NCBI GenBank assembly: GCA_013297885.1 | Contig: JAAFIR010000018.1 | Coordinates: 1-64,000 of the forward strand | DNA length: 64,000 nucleotides | Direction of reading: 5' to 3' | Source: Leptospirales bacterium | Lineage (GTDB): Bacteria > Spirochaetota > Leptospiria > Leptospirales > Leptospiraceae | Shown: piece after piece, positions 37,273 to 45,503 of the stretch | Layout: the number at the start of each line of letters is the position of its first letter | Numbering within the stretch: the stretch's first letter is position 1 | Made by a program: the position numbers and the translations under genes | Notes under the pieces: model-generated | The model's input: the letters and a program-made list of their open reading frames with translations, nothing else | Told to the model about the DNA's origin: nothing | The model's database searches: none

Positions 37273-37389
37273 TTTTAAATGTTACCAAAATGGTTGCAAG
37301 TAAAATTCATTTGTTTAAATAAAATAATCGAATATTTAAAGCTCAATTTAAAAGATATTATTCTTATCTATAAAAATTTTTCAAGTCGA

Positions 37390-37566
37390 GCGAAAGGGAT
37401 TGAAGCGTTTCTGTATAGCCTCGGGTTTTAACCCGAGGATTCAGAAGTAGCTGAAAGCCCGGTTTTTTTTTGTAGAGAACACATTTTGACAGCTGATAGC
37501 TACCAGCTGTTCAGTGGGTTGAAACCCACTGTCTTTTGGATTGTCTCTACAAAAAAAAATTCGCCC
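37390..37566 (+). repeat. Dispersed two-hairpin element, copy E6
   Basis: GCGAAAGGGATTGAAGCG begins the copy. Hairpin 1 has a GCCTCGGGTT...AACCCGAGG stem. The middle is GCTGAAAGCCCGGTTTTTTT. Hairpin 2 is TTTGTAGAGA...TCTCTACAAA, with inner stems (AGCTG...CAGCT and CAGTGGGTT...AACCCACTG). The end is AAAATTCGCCC. It is the best-conserved copy. Unlike most, it lies 5' of its neighbours, between higB and a lipoprotein gene. Confidence 0.88.
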
Positions 37567-37645
37567 AAAAGAAAAACAGAAAATTTCATATTGGATAATT
37601 ATAAAAAATATTGACTACACTTTTAATTCAAATTTTATTCAAATC

Positions 37646-38077
37646 ATGAAACTAACAATTTTGATAATGACAATTTTTTTGGGTCAATGTGCGTTCCCAC
37701 ATAAATATACTTTGGGTGACATTGACAACACATCTTCTGGACGAAAACCATTTAAAATCATGTTAAGCGAACGTGGTTATGATTTTGGTGAAGGCGTAAC
37801 TATTGCACAAGCTGGTTTGTATTTGGCAAATAAGGAAGGAAATGTTGAAGCAATTCGTGATCTTCAATATGTGAAACTTGTTTTAGATTTGATGACAATG
37901 GGTCCAGTCACTGGTAGAAAAGTTTTTAACTCTAAATATGCTGATAATTTAACAGAGATTATATTTCAACATTGCAAATCTGGTAAGTTTGTAAATTTGA
38001 GACAATATAGAGAGTCTGCAGTTTACCCAGTTGTAAGTGGGGAAATTATTAGAATACAAGGAGACTGCCTTGATTAA
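37646..38077 (+). CDS. Small lipoprotein, first of three relatives
   Basis: ATG 37646 is preferred over upstream starts, which fall inside the repeat. It gives MKLTILIMTIFLGQC with lipobox Cys15. The mature part has a segment similar to the next two proteins near the C-terminus (HCKSGKFVNL ... VVSGEIIRIQGDCL). The segment around residues 40-80 also resembles TRL-like proteins. Function unknown. Confidence 0.72.
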   Translation: MKLTILIMTIFLGQCAFPHKYTLGDIDNTSSGRKPFKIMLSERGYDFGEGVTIAQAGLYLANKEGNVEAIRDLQYVKLVLDLMTMGPVTGRKVFNSKYADNLTEIIFQHCKSGKFVNLRQYRESAVYPVVSGEIIRIQGDCLD

Positions 38078-38381
38078 ATTTTATAAACTATTTATTCTAC
38101 TTAGCCTGAGTATTTTAATGAATTGTGTGCAGTTACAATCTATTTCAATTAATCCTGTTCCAATTCCTTCTGAAAGAAATAAACCTATTGAATCAGAAGT
38201 GAGTCGTTTGGTTTTTTTAGGATTTAATTTTGATAATGATTTTTTAAACGAACTTCCAGAAGAATTAAAGAAAAAATGCCCTGACGGAAAAATTAAAGGA
38301 ATCGTGACTAAGTTTGAAACAGTTCATTATTTTTTATTTCATAAATATGTCATTAAAGCAAAAGGATATTGTGTAAAATGA
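38070..38381 (+). CDS. Small lipoprotein, second of three relatives
   Basis: A TTG start at 38070 is chosen because AAGGAG (38058-38063) lies six bases upstream and the product (LIKFYKLFILLSLSILMNC) is a proper lipoprotein signal. The frame overlaps the previous stop by 8 bases. The mature domain has FLGFNFDNDFLNELPEELKK, CPDGKIKGIVTKFE and IKAKGYCV, which is shared with the third protein. This TRL-like pattern (C near the middle, GYC at the end) is common in spirochaete lipoproteins; function unknown. Confidence 0.72.
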   Translation: MIKFYKLFILLSLSILMNCVQLQSISINPVPIPSERNKPIESEVSRLVFLGFNFDNDFLNELPEELKKKCPDGKIKGIVTKFETVHYFLFHKYVIKAKGYCVK

Positions 38382-38713
38382 AAATTTTTCTAATGCTCAC
38401 AATTCTTTATGTAAACTGTATGTCTTCAATTCATCAATTTTCTCAATCAGATGTATTGATGATTCAAGATTATACTTCTTCAAAAAAAATTGAATCAGAA
38501 TCAGAACAATTTACATTTTTAGGATTTGTATATGATACTAATTATGTAGAACAAGCTGTTGAAAAATTAATTGAACAATGTCCAAAAGGTGAAGTGGATA
38601 AAATCGGAACTGTTTTTAAAACTGAACTTGGTATTTTATCTTGGACAAATAAAATTAAACTAACTGGTTATTGTGTTGATTCCAATTTGAATTCCAAAGA
38701 ATCAAAAAAATAA
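38378..38713 (+). CDS. Small lipoprotein, third of three relatives
   Basis: ATG 38378 gives MKIFLMLTILYVNC with lipobox Cys14 and overlaps the previous stop by 4 bases. FTFLGFVYDTNYVEQAVEKL, CPKGEVDKIGTVFKTE and IKLTGYCVD align with the second protein over its length. The three form one operon that arose by tandem duplication. Confidence 0.75.
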   Translation: MKIFLMLTILYVNCMSSIHQFSQSDVLMIQDYTSSKKIESESEQFTFLGFVYDTNYVEQAVEKLIEQCPKGEVDKIGTVFKTELGILSWTNKIKLTGYCVDSNLNSKESKK

Positions 38714-38769
38714 CTTAGAAACAAAATGAAGGATGAAGAGTTTTAATATTTTTTAAAGCTTTTCATTCT

Positions 38770-38890
38770 TCGAGGAATTTTTATATTTCAAGCTCTCTGC
38801 TCTTGTCATTTTTTTAGACAACAAATATTGCCTCTCGTTTTGAAGCTCGGCAATTGCTTAAAAATTTGCCATGGTTTAGTCGCTAGGAAT
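38770..38890 (-). repeat. Dispersed two-hairpin element, copy E7 (divergent)
   Basis: TTTCAAGCTCTC matches the same block in E5. A stem TTGTCATTTTTTTAGACAAC and an inner ATTGCC...GGCAAT pair follow. It lies in the 367-bp gap between the lipoprotein operon and the convergent 39081 gene; the rest of the gap is AT-rich without features. A weak GAAGAATGAAAAG-type stem near 38730-38775 may terminate the operon. Confidence 0.5.
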
Positions 38891-39080
38891 CAGAAGGATT
38901 TGGGAGGAATTCTATCTGATTTTTGGTGTTGAATTTGAATAATTTACAAAGTTTAAATTTTTGCAGTTATCTCTTATACTGCTGAAAGTATTTAAATCAA
39001 AAAAAAATTAAAAAAATATTATAACTTTTTTTCTTTACTATTTTTTTTAAGTTAGTTTTTTAAAATTTCAGAATTTTAAA

Positions 39081-39308
39081 TCAACTTTGTAAATCTAAAA
39101 TGGAGCCTTTAAATAGATTATTTTTTTTGGAATCCTGTTTGTTTTGTTTTTCTTTAAATTCTTTAAAAGCACTTTGGTTAAAATAATTATCGTTTGAATA
39201 AATTTTATTTACCTGTTCAATAGGTATATAGTTTAGAGGAGGTTTTACATACAAATGTGGTTCTACTATTGGAAAAGAAACCTTTTGGACACCTTCATTA
39301 AAATTCAT
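39081..39308 (-). CDS. Small protein, function unknown
   Basis: ATG 39308 is chosen because AGAGGG lies a suitable distance upstream. The 75-residue product (MNFNEGVQKVSFPIVEPHLY...) is hydrophilic with no signal peptide or known motif. It is divergent from holA, 37 bp from the holA ATG, so a shared promoter region is likely. It has the composition of a real gene but I recognise no family. Confidence 0.55.
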   Translation of the reverse strand: MNFNEGVQKVSFPIVEPHLYVKPPLNYIPIEQVNKIYSNDNYFNQSAFKEFKEKQNKQDSKKNNLFKGSILDLQS

Positions 39309-39345
39309 TGCATTTCCCTCTTTGTAAAAAATATTGTACACAGAT

Positions 39346-40455
39346 ATGGTAGAAAAACAAGCAAAAAAAAATGAAATTCAGGAGTTTAAAAATTTTTCTG
39401 AAGTTTTAGATTTGACTACTGAAAAAAAGTCTTTTCCCAAAATTTTTTTTTATGTCTCAGAAGATTCATTTGAATTTGATTTAATAACTGATTTGTACAG
39501 AAATTTTTACCAAAAACAAAATCAACCTTATGAGGTTATTGTTTATGTTGCTGAGGGTGGAGATTTTGAAAAACTATATTCTGAAATTTTTAATTTGAGT
39601 ATGTTTTCACAAAATAAACTCTTAATTATCAGATCAGGAACAGATTTTTTTAAACCATTTTTAACTGCTTCAAAAAAAGAAGAATTTGAAACTTTTAAAA
39701 AATCAATTCCAAATATTCCAGAAGGAATTTCTATATTAATTCATTATGATTCAAAAGAAATTCCAGCAAAACTCGGACAATTATTTATTCAAAAATATTC
39801 TGTATTAAAAAATAGAAACTTGTATGCTGATGAAAGATTACCAAGTTTAGAAAGCATTTTAAGATCTGAAAAAGTGAACATGGATTTGGAAGCCAAAGAA
39901 GAATTTCTTCACCGCATACATCCAAACACTGGAGCTTATACTAAATCTATTCGCAAATTAAAATCAATCTTATTCAAAAAAGATTTTGTAATAAAAGATG
40001 TTGAAGATGTTTTATTTAACCAATCAGATTTTAATCCTTTTTATGCTGTGGATTATTTATTTAAAGTTCAGAAGTATGAATTTTTTAAAGAAATTTCAAA
40101 AATAAAAATTGGAAATAGTGGACAGCCAGAAATTTTATCTTTTTTAAATACATGTTTAAATAGAGCTAACGAAGTAAAAAAAGCTACTATTTTATTTACT
40201 AGATTTCAGGGATTAAACCAAGACCATGAGTTTTTTAGTTTGATGGGATTTAGTTCCTATTCAGAAGGTAGGAAAAAATTTGTAAAATCCAGACTTCAGA
40301 AGGAATCCAGAGTTTTTAGTAAATTAATTCAAAAAAAATTATTTTTTTTGTTAAAAAATATCAACCTTAAAGTCAAAACCACAACTTCAATTGATAAATT
40401 TTTTCTTGGTTCTGAGTTCGAAAAAATATTTTTTACTTTAACTGAAACTTCTTAA
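39346..40455 (+). CDS. holA: DNA polymerase III delta subunit (HolA-like)
   Basis: The protein of about 369 residues has the HolA layout: an N-terminal P-loop-less AAA+ domain (KIFFYVSEDSFEFDLITDLY, LSMFSQNKLLIIRSG), a lid with HRIHPNTGAYTKSIRKLKS, and a helical C-terminal collar (SFLNTCLNRANEVKKATILF). It opens the beta clamp as part of the clamp loader. The ATG at 39346 is preferred; a TTG at 39334 would extend it by four residues. Sequence divergence is considerable but the order of motifs fits. Confidence 0.75.
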   Translation: MVEKQAKKNEIQEFKNFSEVLDLTTEKKSFPKIFFYVSEDSFEFDLITDLYRNFYQKQNQPYEVIVYVAEGGDFEKLYSEIFNLSMFSQNKLLIIRSGTDFFKPFLTASKKEEFETFKKSIPNIPEGISILIHYDSKEIPAKLGQLFIQKYSVLKNRNLYADERLPSLESILRSEKVNMDLEAKEEFLHRIHPNTGAYTKSIRKLKSILFKKDFVIKDVEDVLFNQSDFNPFYAVDYLFKVQKYEFFKEISKIKIGNSGQPEILSFLNTCLNRANEVKKATILFTRFQGLNQDHEFFSLMGFSSYSEGRKKFVKSRLQKESRVFSKLIQKKLFFLLKNINLKVKTTTSIDKFFLGSEFEKIFFTLTETS

Positions 40456-40526
40456 TAAAATTATGTCTCTTACAGCTTATTTTTATTTAGCTGAATTTAC
40501 TAAATACCGATTTTATTATAAAGAAT

Positions 40527-40730
40527 ATGAATATTAATTTTAAAGAGAAAAACCTATCTAAATTTCAAGAAAAAGATTTGTTATTTTTACACAAAAATTT
40601 AAATAAACTCGCATTAAACATTCAAGATTTGTTAAATGAAAAAGAAATTAAATTTAAAGATAATGTAATTCCCCTTTTCCCTAAAAAAACAAAAAAATTT
40701 AAAGAAACTCTTTTTGAAAAAGAATTCTAA
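40527..40730 (+). CDS. Small hypothetical protein
   Basis: The 67-residue Lys/Phe/Leu-rich product (MNINFKEKNLSKFQEKDLLF...) ends ...KKTKKFKETLFEKEF and is helical, with no membrane segment. The Shine-Dalgarno is weak. It lies between two genes on the same strand with gaps of 71 and 62 bp. It reads as a genuine small gene but has no recognisable family. Confidence 0.45.
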   Translation: MNINFKEKNLSKFQEKDLLFLHKNLNKLALNIQDLLNEKEIKFKDNVIPLFPKKTKKFKETLFEKEF

Positions 40731-40792
40731 ATCACAAAAAAAACTCTAGACTAAAATTTTTTTTATATTATAATTCAAAAAGAGGTTTAGTT

Positions 40793-41302
40793 ATGACTAG
40801 TTTTAAAGATAGAATTGGCGGTTATGCTGCTTATCACAAACACCCAAAAAACAAATTTACACATTTATTCGGAGTGCCTATGGTTTTTTATTCACCATTA
40901 ATTGCGCTCAATTGGATTCGGTTTGATATTGCAGGATATGATATCCCTCTTGGTTTAATAGTCCTTATTTCTATTATGGTATGGTATTTGACTCTTGATT
41001 TATTACTTGGTTTGATCATGGTTACTTTTTCAATACCTGCTTATTATTATTGTGATGTTGCTTCTAAAATAGAATTTAATTCTTCACTTGGAATTTTTAT
41101 AACATTTACAATAATTGGCTGGGCGATTCAACTTGTGGGTCATTATTTTGAAGGAAGAAAACCTGCTCTTGCAGATAATTTAGTTCAGTCTCTAATGGGT
41201 CCACTTTTTATTGTATTAGAAATTTTATTTTTTTTCGGACTAAAAAAAGATTTAGAACAAGAAGTTCACAAAAGAGCATCTGAGTTCGTTTATCCAAATT
41301 AA
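40793..41302 (+). CDS. Mpo1-like (DUF962) 2-hydroxy-fatty-acid dioxygenase
   Basis: The 169-residue four-helix membrane protein has HKHPKNKFTHLFGVP (16-30) near the start and QLVGHYFEGRKPAL (about 113-126) later. The histidines bind iron in this family. Yeast Mpo1 carries out alpha-oxidation of phytosphingosine-derived 2-hydroxy fatty acid; bacterial relatives are largely uncharacterised. GAGG precedes the ATG. It is alone in its transcription unit and is followed by E8. Confidence 0.9.
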   Translation: MTSFKDRIGGYAAYHKHPKNKFTHLFGVPMVFYSPLIALNWIRFDIAGYDIPLGLIVLISIMVWYLTLDLLLGLIMVTFSIPAYYYCDVASKIEFNSSLGIFITFTIIGWAIQLVGHYFEGRKPALADNLVQSLMGPLFIVLEILFFFGLKKDLEQEVHKRASEFVYPN

Positions 41303-41320
41303 TTTATTAGTTATAAATTT

Positions 41321-41468
41321 GGGCGAATTTTTTTTGTAGAGATAATTCTTAAGAAGCTTTCTAAATTACCTAACACAGTTCTCTACAAAAAAAACCGGGC
41401 TTTTCGCTACTTCTGAAACCTCGCGTTATAACACGAGGTAATTCAGAAACGCTACAATCCCTTTTCGC
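41321..41468 (-). repeat. Dispersed two-hairpin element, copy E8
   Basis: On the plus strand it reads GGGCGAATTTTTTTTGTAGA, hairpin 2 arms (TGTAGAG...CTCTACA), AAAAAAAACCGGGCTTTTCG, then hairpin 1 (GTAGC...CTCGCGTT...GCTAC) and ATCCCTTTTCGC. The GGGCGAA end is 19 bp after the Mpo1 stop. Confidence 0.87.
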
Positions 41469-41573
41469 ATTCTGTTAAAAGAATTTTGTTGAAATGATTA
41501 AATTATGTATTCAATACTTTTGTCTTACGATACTATTGTTTAACAATAGTAAAAATTTTTTTAATACTATTGC

Positions 41574-41665
41574 GATAGTGATTAAAACGGTGTCAAAAAA
41601 TTACGAATGTAATTTTTTGACAAGAGTTGAAAGCACGGTCGCAACTCGCTTAAGCAGTTGCGAAT
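41574..41665 (+). repeat. Dispersed two-hairpin element, copy E9 (partial)
   Basis: GTGATTAAAACGGTGTCAAA is followed by hairpin 1 (TGTCAAAAAATTACG...TAATTTTTTGACA, about 41590-41632), GAGTTGAAAGCACGGTCGC and a short hairpin (CGCAACT...AGTTGCG). It abuts the stop of the FecR gene, so the convergent pair has an element on each side. Confidence 0.68.
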
Positions 41666-41673
41666 CGCTAAAA

Positions 41674-42378
41674 CTATTTAGAATATTTTTCGTCTGAAAT
41701 TACACCCTCAGCAGTCCATCCTGTTGGTTTGTGACAAGTTAAACAGTTTTTTAACATTGAATTATCTTTTACTTTTTGTTCGAAAGAAGGTTTTGCTGTG
41801 GCTTTTACAATGTCTTTTTTGTAATCTGACATGATAATTTCTTTGCTACCTTCTTTAACTGCACCACCATTTCCTTTTTCAACAATTTTTGGTTTTGCTC
41901 CAGCCTCAGTTGAACCAATTTCAACTTTACCTTCACAAATACAATTCATTGCAGTTTTAGTTTTTTCTTCATAAGAAGTTGCAAAAGCAGTTCCACGAAC
42001 ACCAGCAGTTGAAGTTGGAGTTACCGCTGTAACTTTTTGACCTTTTAGATCAACAAGTTTAAACCAAGCCATTCCATTTTTAACTTCTAAAGTTCCTTCT
42101 TTATCTTTTGAAAAAAGAGATTTTAAAACTAAAGTAGTATTTGGTTGGAGTTTAAAATCAGATCCTTTATAAGAAATATTAGTGAGTGATCCATTGCCTG
42201 TCATTATTGTGTCACCCTCATTTAACATATCATTAAGTTTAAGTAACTTCCAATTTGAATTTGCTTCATTAGTTTTGGCTGAAACTTTTCCAATTAGAAA
42301 AGTGATTTTTGCTTTTTCAGTCGCTTGTGAAAATAAAGAAAAACTAAATACTAAAATTCCTAAAAAAATTTTGTTCAT
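41674..42378 (-). CDS. FecR-domain exported protein with a C-terminal CxxCH motif
   Basis: The 234-residue protein has a signal peptide (MNKIFLGILVFSFSLFSQA), then a FecR domain (about 25-140) with LNEGDTIMTGNGSLTNIS and VTAVTPTSTAGVRGTAFATS, its two most conserved blocks. The tail contains NCLTCHKPTGW (211-221), which fits the CxxCH haem-attachment motif of c-type cytochromes. FecR domains usually work in signal transfer or as envelope structural parts. It is exported and likely periplasmic. A single CxxCH could bind haem if the c-type maturation machinery exists. Confidence 0.82.
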   Translation of the reverse strand: MNKIFLGILVFSFSLFSQATEKAKITFLIGKVSAKTNEANSNWKLLKLNDMLNEGDTIMTGNGSLTNISYKGSDFKLQPNTTLVLKSLFSKDKEGTLEVKNGMAWFKLVDLKGQKVTAVTPTSTAGVRGTAFATSYEEKTKTAMNCICEGKVEIGSTEAGAKPKIVEKGNGGAVKEGSKEIIMSDYKKDIVKATAKPSFEQKVKDNSMLKNCLTCHKPTGWTAEGVISDEKYSK

Positions 42379-42484
42379 AAAATCCTCATTTGATTAAATA
42401 TCGAACTAAATTTATGATACTAAAATTTTTTGACAAACGAAATTTTTGATAAAAGATTTTTTTTTCTTGGGAGAGTAAAGGGAG

Positions 42485-43228
42485 TTAATAAACCAGATTT
42501 TTTGAAATCTCTAAAATTTTTTTTGCAAGTATTTCAAGAGATATAACATCTTGGGTGCAATATTCAATTAATTTTTCTAGCGAATTTCTGTTTTGGTAAT
42601 TTTTCCAATCAATCCAAAGGTAAATTGCATCTAATCCATTTAGTCCATCAATTGAATCTGATCGTTTAATTCCAAGTTTTGTTTCAATTTTTTTTAAACC
42701 ACCTTTAAGTCCAATTTGGTAAGACAACCACCTTAAATCTATATGAGCAATTTCTAATTTAGGTATTCTAAAATAATTTTTTATCATTGGAATATCAAAA
42801 GAAGTTCCATTAAAAGAAACTAAAAGTTTTACATCTTCCAAAAAATCTAAAAATGAATCTAAATTATCTCCATTTAAAAATTGATAAACTCTATTTTTAT
42901 AATAACAGATAATCAAAGTTATGTTATCACCATAATTCTGACCATTTGTCTCTATATCAAAAAAGCATGCTCTAGAAAAATTTTCTTCTAGTACTTTCCA
43001 TTTTTCTTTTGGATGAAGTTTAGTAGAAAAAAACTCCAAATCATCTTGTTCTAATTTTTGTATTGAATTTTCAATTTCTAAAACTAATTCAGATTTTTTT
43101 TTATCGTTAAATGGAATTTTTTCAATATTATCTAATACTTCGAACCAAGTTGTATTTCCAAATTCAGAAATAATTTTTAAATTGGCTTTACCAATCCCTT
43201 TAAAATGTAAAAAAGATGTATTTATCAT
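42485..43228 (-). CDS. RNase H-like exonuclease-fold protein (YprB type)
   Basis: The 247 residues have a helix-hairpin-helix-like N-terminus (FKGIGKANLKIISEFG), then the exonuclease-type core: FFDIETNGQNYGD (Asp-Glu pair), a second acidic strand, LVSFNGTSFDIPMIKNYF, and LIEYCTQDVISLEILAKK with the final Asp. The acidic residues of the DEDD type are present. YprB-like proteins are found in Bacillus and spirochaetes; the substrate is unknown. Confidence 0.84.
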   Translation of the reverse strand: MINTSFLHFKGIGKANLKIISEFGNTTWFEVLDNIEKIPFNDKKKSELVLEIENSIQKLEQDDLEFFSTKLHPKEKWKVLEENFSRACFFDIETNGQNYGDNITLIICYYKNRVYQFLNGDNLDSFLDFLEDVKLLVSFNGTSFDIPMIKNYFRIPKLEIAHIDLRWLSYQIGLKGGLKKIETKLGIKRSDSIDGLNGLDAIYLWIDWKNYQNRNSLEKLIEYCTQDVISLEILAKKILEISKNLVY

Positions 43229-43588
43229 TTATCAACTTTTTATTCCAATTTTAAGTAAATTGAATTTTTCAAAATTTCTTGTATTTAATTATTCAATGAA
43301 CTTAATTTCTTTAGTTTATAATTCAAATTATTATTGCAAGCTTTTTTGATACTATTCATTAAAGAACCCTAGCAGTCTAAAATCTAATTCTTTAATAAAG
43401 TTTTTTTATTTTAAAAATAAAATTCATATCTATAAAAGAACCAAGTTTTTTACTTTAGTTTACTTATATTACTAAAAGTTTATTTGTGATTTTTAATATA
43501 AAAAAATATTTTTTTTATTTCAAAAAAAATTTAGTTGATATTTAATTCGATTTATAGTATTCTAAGAATATAAACAAGGAGAAAAAAT
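43229..43588 (+). other. AT-rich intergenic region carrying the hydrolase promoter
   Basis: The 360-bp spacer lies between two divergent genes. I see no open frame or repeat. AAGGAG (about 43576-43581) is a strong ribosome binding site for the ATG at 43589, suggesting high expression. No clear -10/-35 can be chosen because of the AT-richness. Confidence 0.5.
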
Positions 43589-44398
43589 ATGTTTAATTTA
43601 AAAAATTTAATTGCACTAGTAGCTTTTGCTTCTATGTCACTTTCTGCTGGAACTATCACTGTGTTCGTTCATGGTAAATCTGGTAAAAATCATAGTGGAA
43701 CAGGAACTACTGATGTAAACAGCTATTGGGGTGCAGACCCAAATACAGTTGCAGGAACAAAATATTTTGTAGGTTATGATGGAACTTCTGATCCAAGAAC
43801 TTACGGAACAGATAGAGCACAAACAAACTTGACAACTGTATTAACACAAAGATGTAAAGGTGTTGATACTTGCAAGATCGTTTGCCATTCTGCTGGTTGT
43901 TATGCAACTGAATATTGGTTATCAAGTTTAGGTGGAACTGCTTCTAGTAGAGGTTTTAGAATTTCTGTTGTTACTGCACTTGCAGCTGCTTCAGGTGGTT
44001 CTGAATTAGCTTCTGCTCTAAACGGTATCAGTTTTGGTTTTGGTGGTAATTCAATGGACAAAGCTCTCATCGTGAACAATGCGAGAACTTCATTTAACCA
44101 CAACAACACTGCTGGGGTAACTGTTGCGCATGTTCCAGGTTACAAAGGTATGTTTGGTGCTTCTGCAATTCTTCCAGGGGAAGATGATTATGCAGTTGCT
44201 TATCATTCAGCTTGTGGATATAGCACAGTTGGTGGATTAAATAAATGCCAAAGTTCAATCACTCAATCAGAGGGAATTTGGCCATTTAATTCAAATAAAA
44301 CCTATGTTCAATATTTTGGACATACAAGAGCACCATCTGTTCCTGTTGAAGGACTTTACGAAAACCATGGTGAGTTAACAAACGACGGCTGGAGATAG
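43589..44398 (+). CDS. Secreted alpha/beta-hydrolase (lipase-like)
   Basis: The 269-residue protein has a signal peptide (MFNLKNLIALVAFASMSLSA). The oxyanion motif VFVHGKSG (25-32) and nucleophile elbow VCHSAGCYA (98-106; Ser101 in the xHSxG pattern) define the fold. The C-terminal YENHGELTNDGW supplies a candidate catalytic His. Cysteines flank the nucleophile (QRCKGVDTCKIVCHSAGC), suggesting disulfides outside the cytoplasm. Lipase or esterase activity is likely; the substrate is unknown. Codon use looks unlike its neighbours, with more G+C. A strong ribosome binding site precedes it and a good terminator follows. Confidence 0.82.
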   Translation: MFNLKNLIALVAFASMSLSAGTITVFVHGKSGKNHSGTGTTDVNSYWGADPNTVAGTKYFVGYDGTSDPRTYGTDRAQTNLTTVLTQRCKGVDTCKIVCHSAGCYATEYWLSSLGGTASSRGFRISVVTALAAASGGSELASALNGISFGFGGNSMDKALIVNNARTSFNHNNTAGVTVAHVPGYKGMFGASAILPGEDDYAVAYHSACGYSTVGGLNKCQSSITQSEGIWPFNSNKTYVQYFGHTRAPSVPVEGLYENHGELTNDGWR

Positions 44399-44407
44399 CC
44401 CTCAAAA

Positions 44408-44440
44408 AAAAAAGCAAAGATTAATTTCTTTGCTTTTTAA
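44408..44440. terminator. Rho-independent terminator shared by convergent genes
   Basis: AAAGCAAAGA...TCTTTGCTTT forms a 10-bp stem with a 6-base loop and A/T runs on both sides. It can terminate the hydrolase gene on the plus strand and the gene ending at 44437 on the other. Confidence 0.82.
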
Positions 44441-45396
44441 TTTTTTTCTACTCTTGATTTAATTACTTTTAAAATATTACTTTGAATATCTCTCATTAAA
44501 AAATCACCCCAAAGACTTGCATAAAAATTAAATCGAGTTGAAAGTCTATACTTGGAATAAAGAAGAAGATTAATTTGATTATCAGAAACTTTTACAATTT
44601 CATATTCTCCATAAAGTGCATCAAAGTATTTTCCACCCACAACAACATGTTCATCAAGAGTTGTAAGAGGAATATTATTTGGATCTGCTTTGATTTCAAA
44701 ACCAATTTTTTGGTATTCATCCCAAATATTAATTGTTTCAATAAATTCTAAACCTTTTTCAAATTTTGCTTCTCTAACTCCACCAATACCTTCATGACTT
44801 AGAGTTGCTTCAAGTGGTTTTGGAAATCCCATTTTATAAAAAAAACCTTCTTGGGTTTCTATGATTTTTGGAATTTTGATAATATGTTTCCAGACTATTT
44901 CTGGTTTTGAATTAATAATAATACTAGTTTCAACTTTTCTAATTTCAGTTGGTAATTCTAATTTATTTTCAATTAAAGAAACATATATTGGAGAGAGTAA
45001 AACAAGAATAATTGCAAATGAATGAACTTGGTTTTGGTTTGTATATTTAAAATAAATCCACATAAAAATTCCACCTATTACAGCTATAACACAATAGATC
45101 GGGAGTGCCATAACAAAACAAATTAATCCCTCCCAGCCAAGTATTAAAGCTACTACAAAACAGATCAATGAATTTAGTACAGGCATTCCAATTATATAAT
45201 TCCAATTTTTTCTTTGTTTCTCATCACCTTGGTAAACAGTTATTAGTCCAATTACAAAAGGTACGAAAAAAACGAATGCCATTGTCATTACGCCAAACAT
45301 ATCTTTAAATGTTTCTATCGAAAAAGTAACTCTAACTGCAACACCATAACTTACTCCACATAGAATTGGAAATAAAAATTTTTTAATAGAATTCAT
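44437..45396 (-). CDS. Membrane protein with a C-terminal SRPBCC (START-like) domain
   Basis: The 319 residues contain about five membrane helices (8-155), then a soluble SRPBCC-type domain starting at VETSIIINSKPEIVWKHIIK (about 168-187). This domain has KFEKGLEFIETINIWDE and LLLYSKYRLSTRFNFYASLW; such folds bind hydrophobic ligands. The combination suggests lipid or polyketide-like ligand handling at the membrane, but no specific ligand is visible. Confidence 0.75.
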   Translation of the reverse strand: MNSIKKFLFPILCGVSYGVAVRVTFSIETFKDMFGVMTMAFVFFVPFVIGLITVYQGDEKQRKNWNYIIGMPVLNSLICFVVALILGWEGLICFVMALPIYCVIAVIGGIFMWIYFKYTNQNQVHSFAIILVLLSPIYVSLIENKLELPTEIRKVETSIIINSKPEIVWKHIIKIPKIIETQEGFFYKMGFPKPLEATLSHEGIGGVREAKFEKGLEFIETINIWDEYQKIGFEIKADPNNIPLTTLDEHVVVGGKYFDALYGEYEIVKVSDNQINLLLYSKYRLSTRFNFYASLWGDFLMRDIQSNILKVIKSRVEKN

Positions 45397-45503
45397 TCAG
45401 ACCTCAATTCAATTGCACAAAATCAAAATTAAGTGGAAAGCATTTTAATTTATTTTTATAAAAAAAATCTTTCTACTCATTTAAGTCATGTTAAAAATAT
45501 AAT

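Noticed and set aside
37541-37645. Upstream extension of the first small lipoprotein.
   Set aside because: The extension falls inside element E6 and would bury the signal peptide; ATG 37646 is better.
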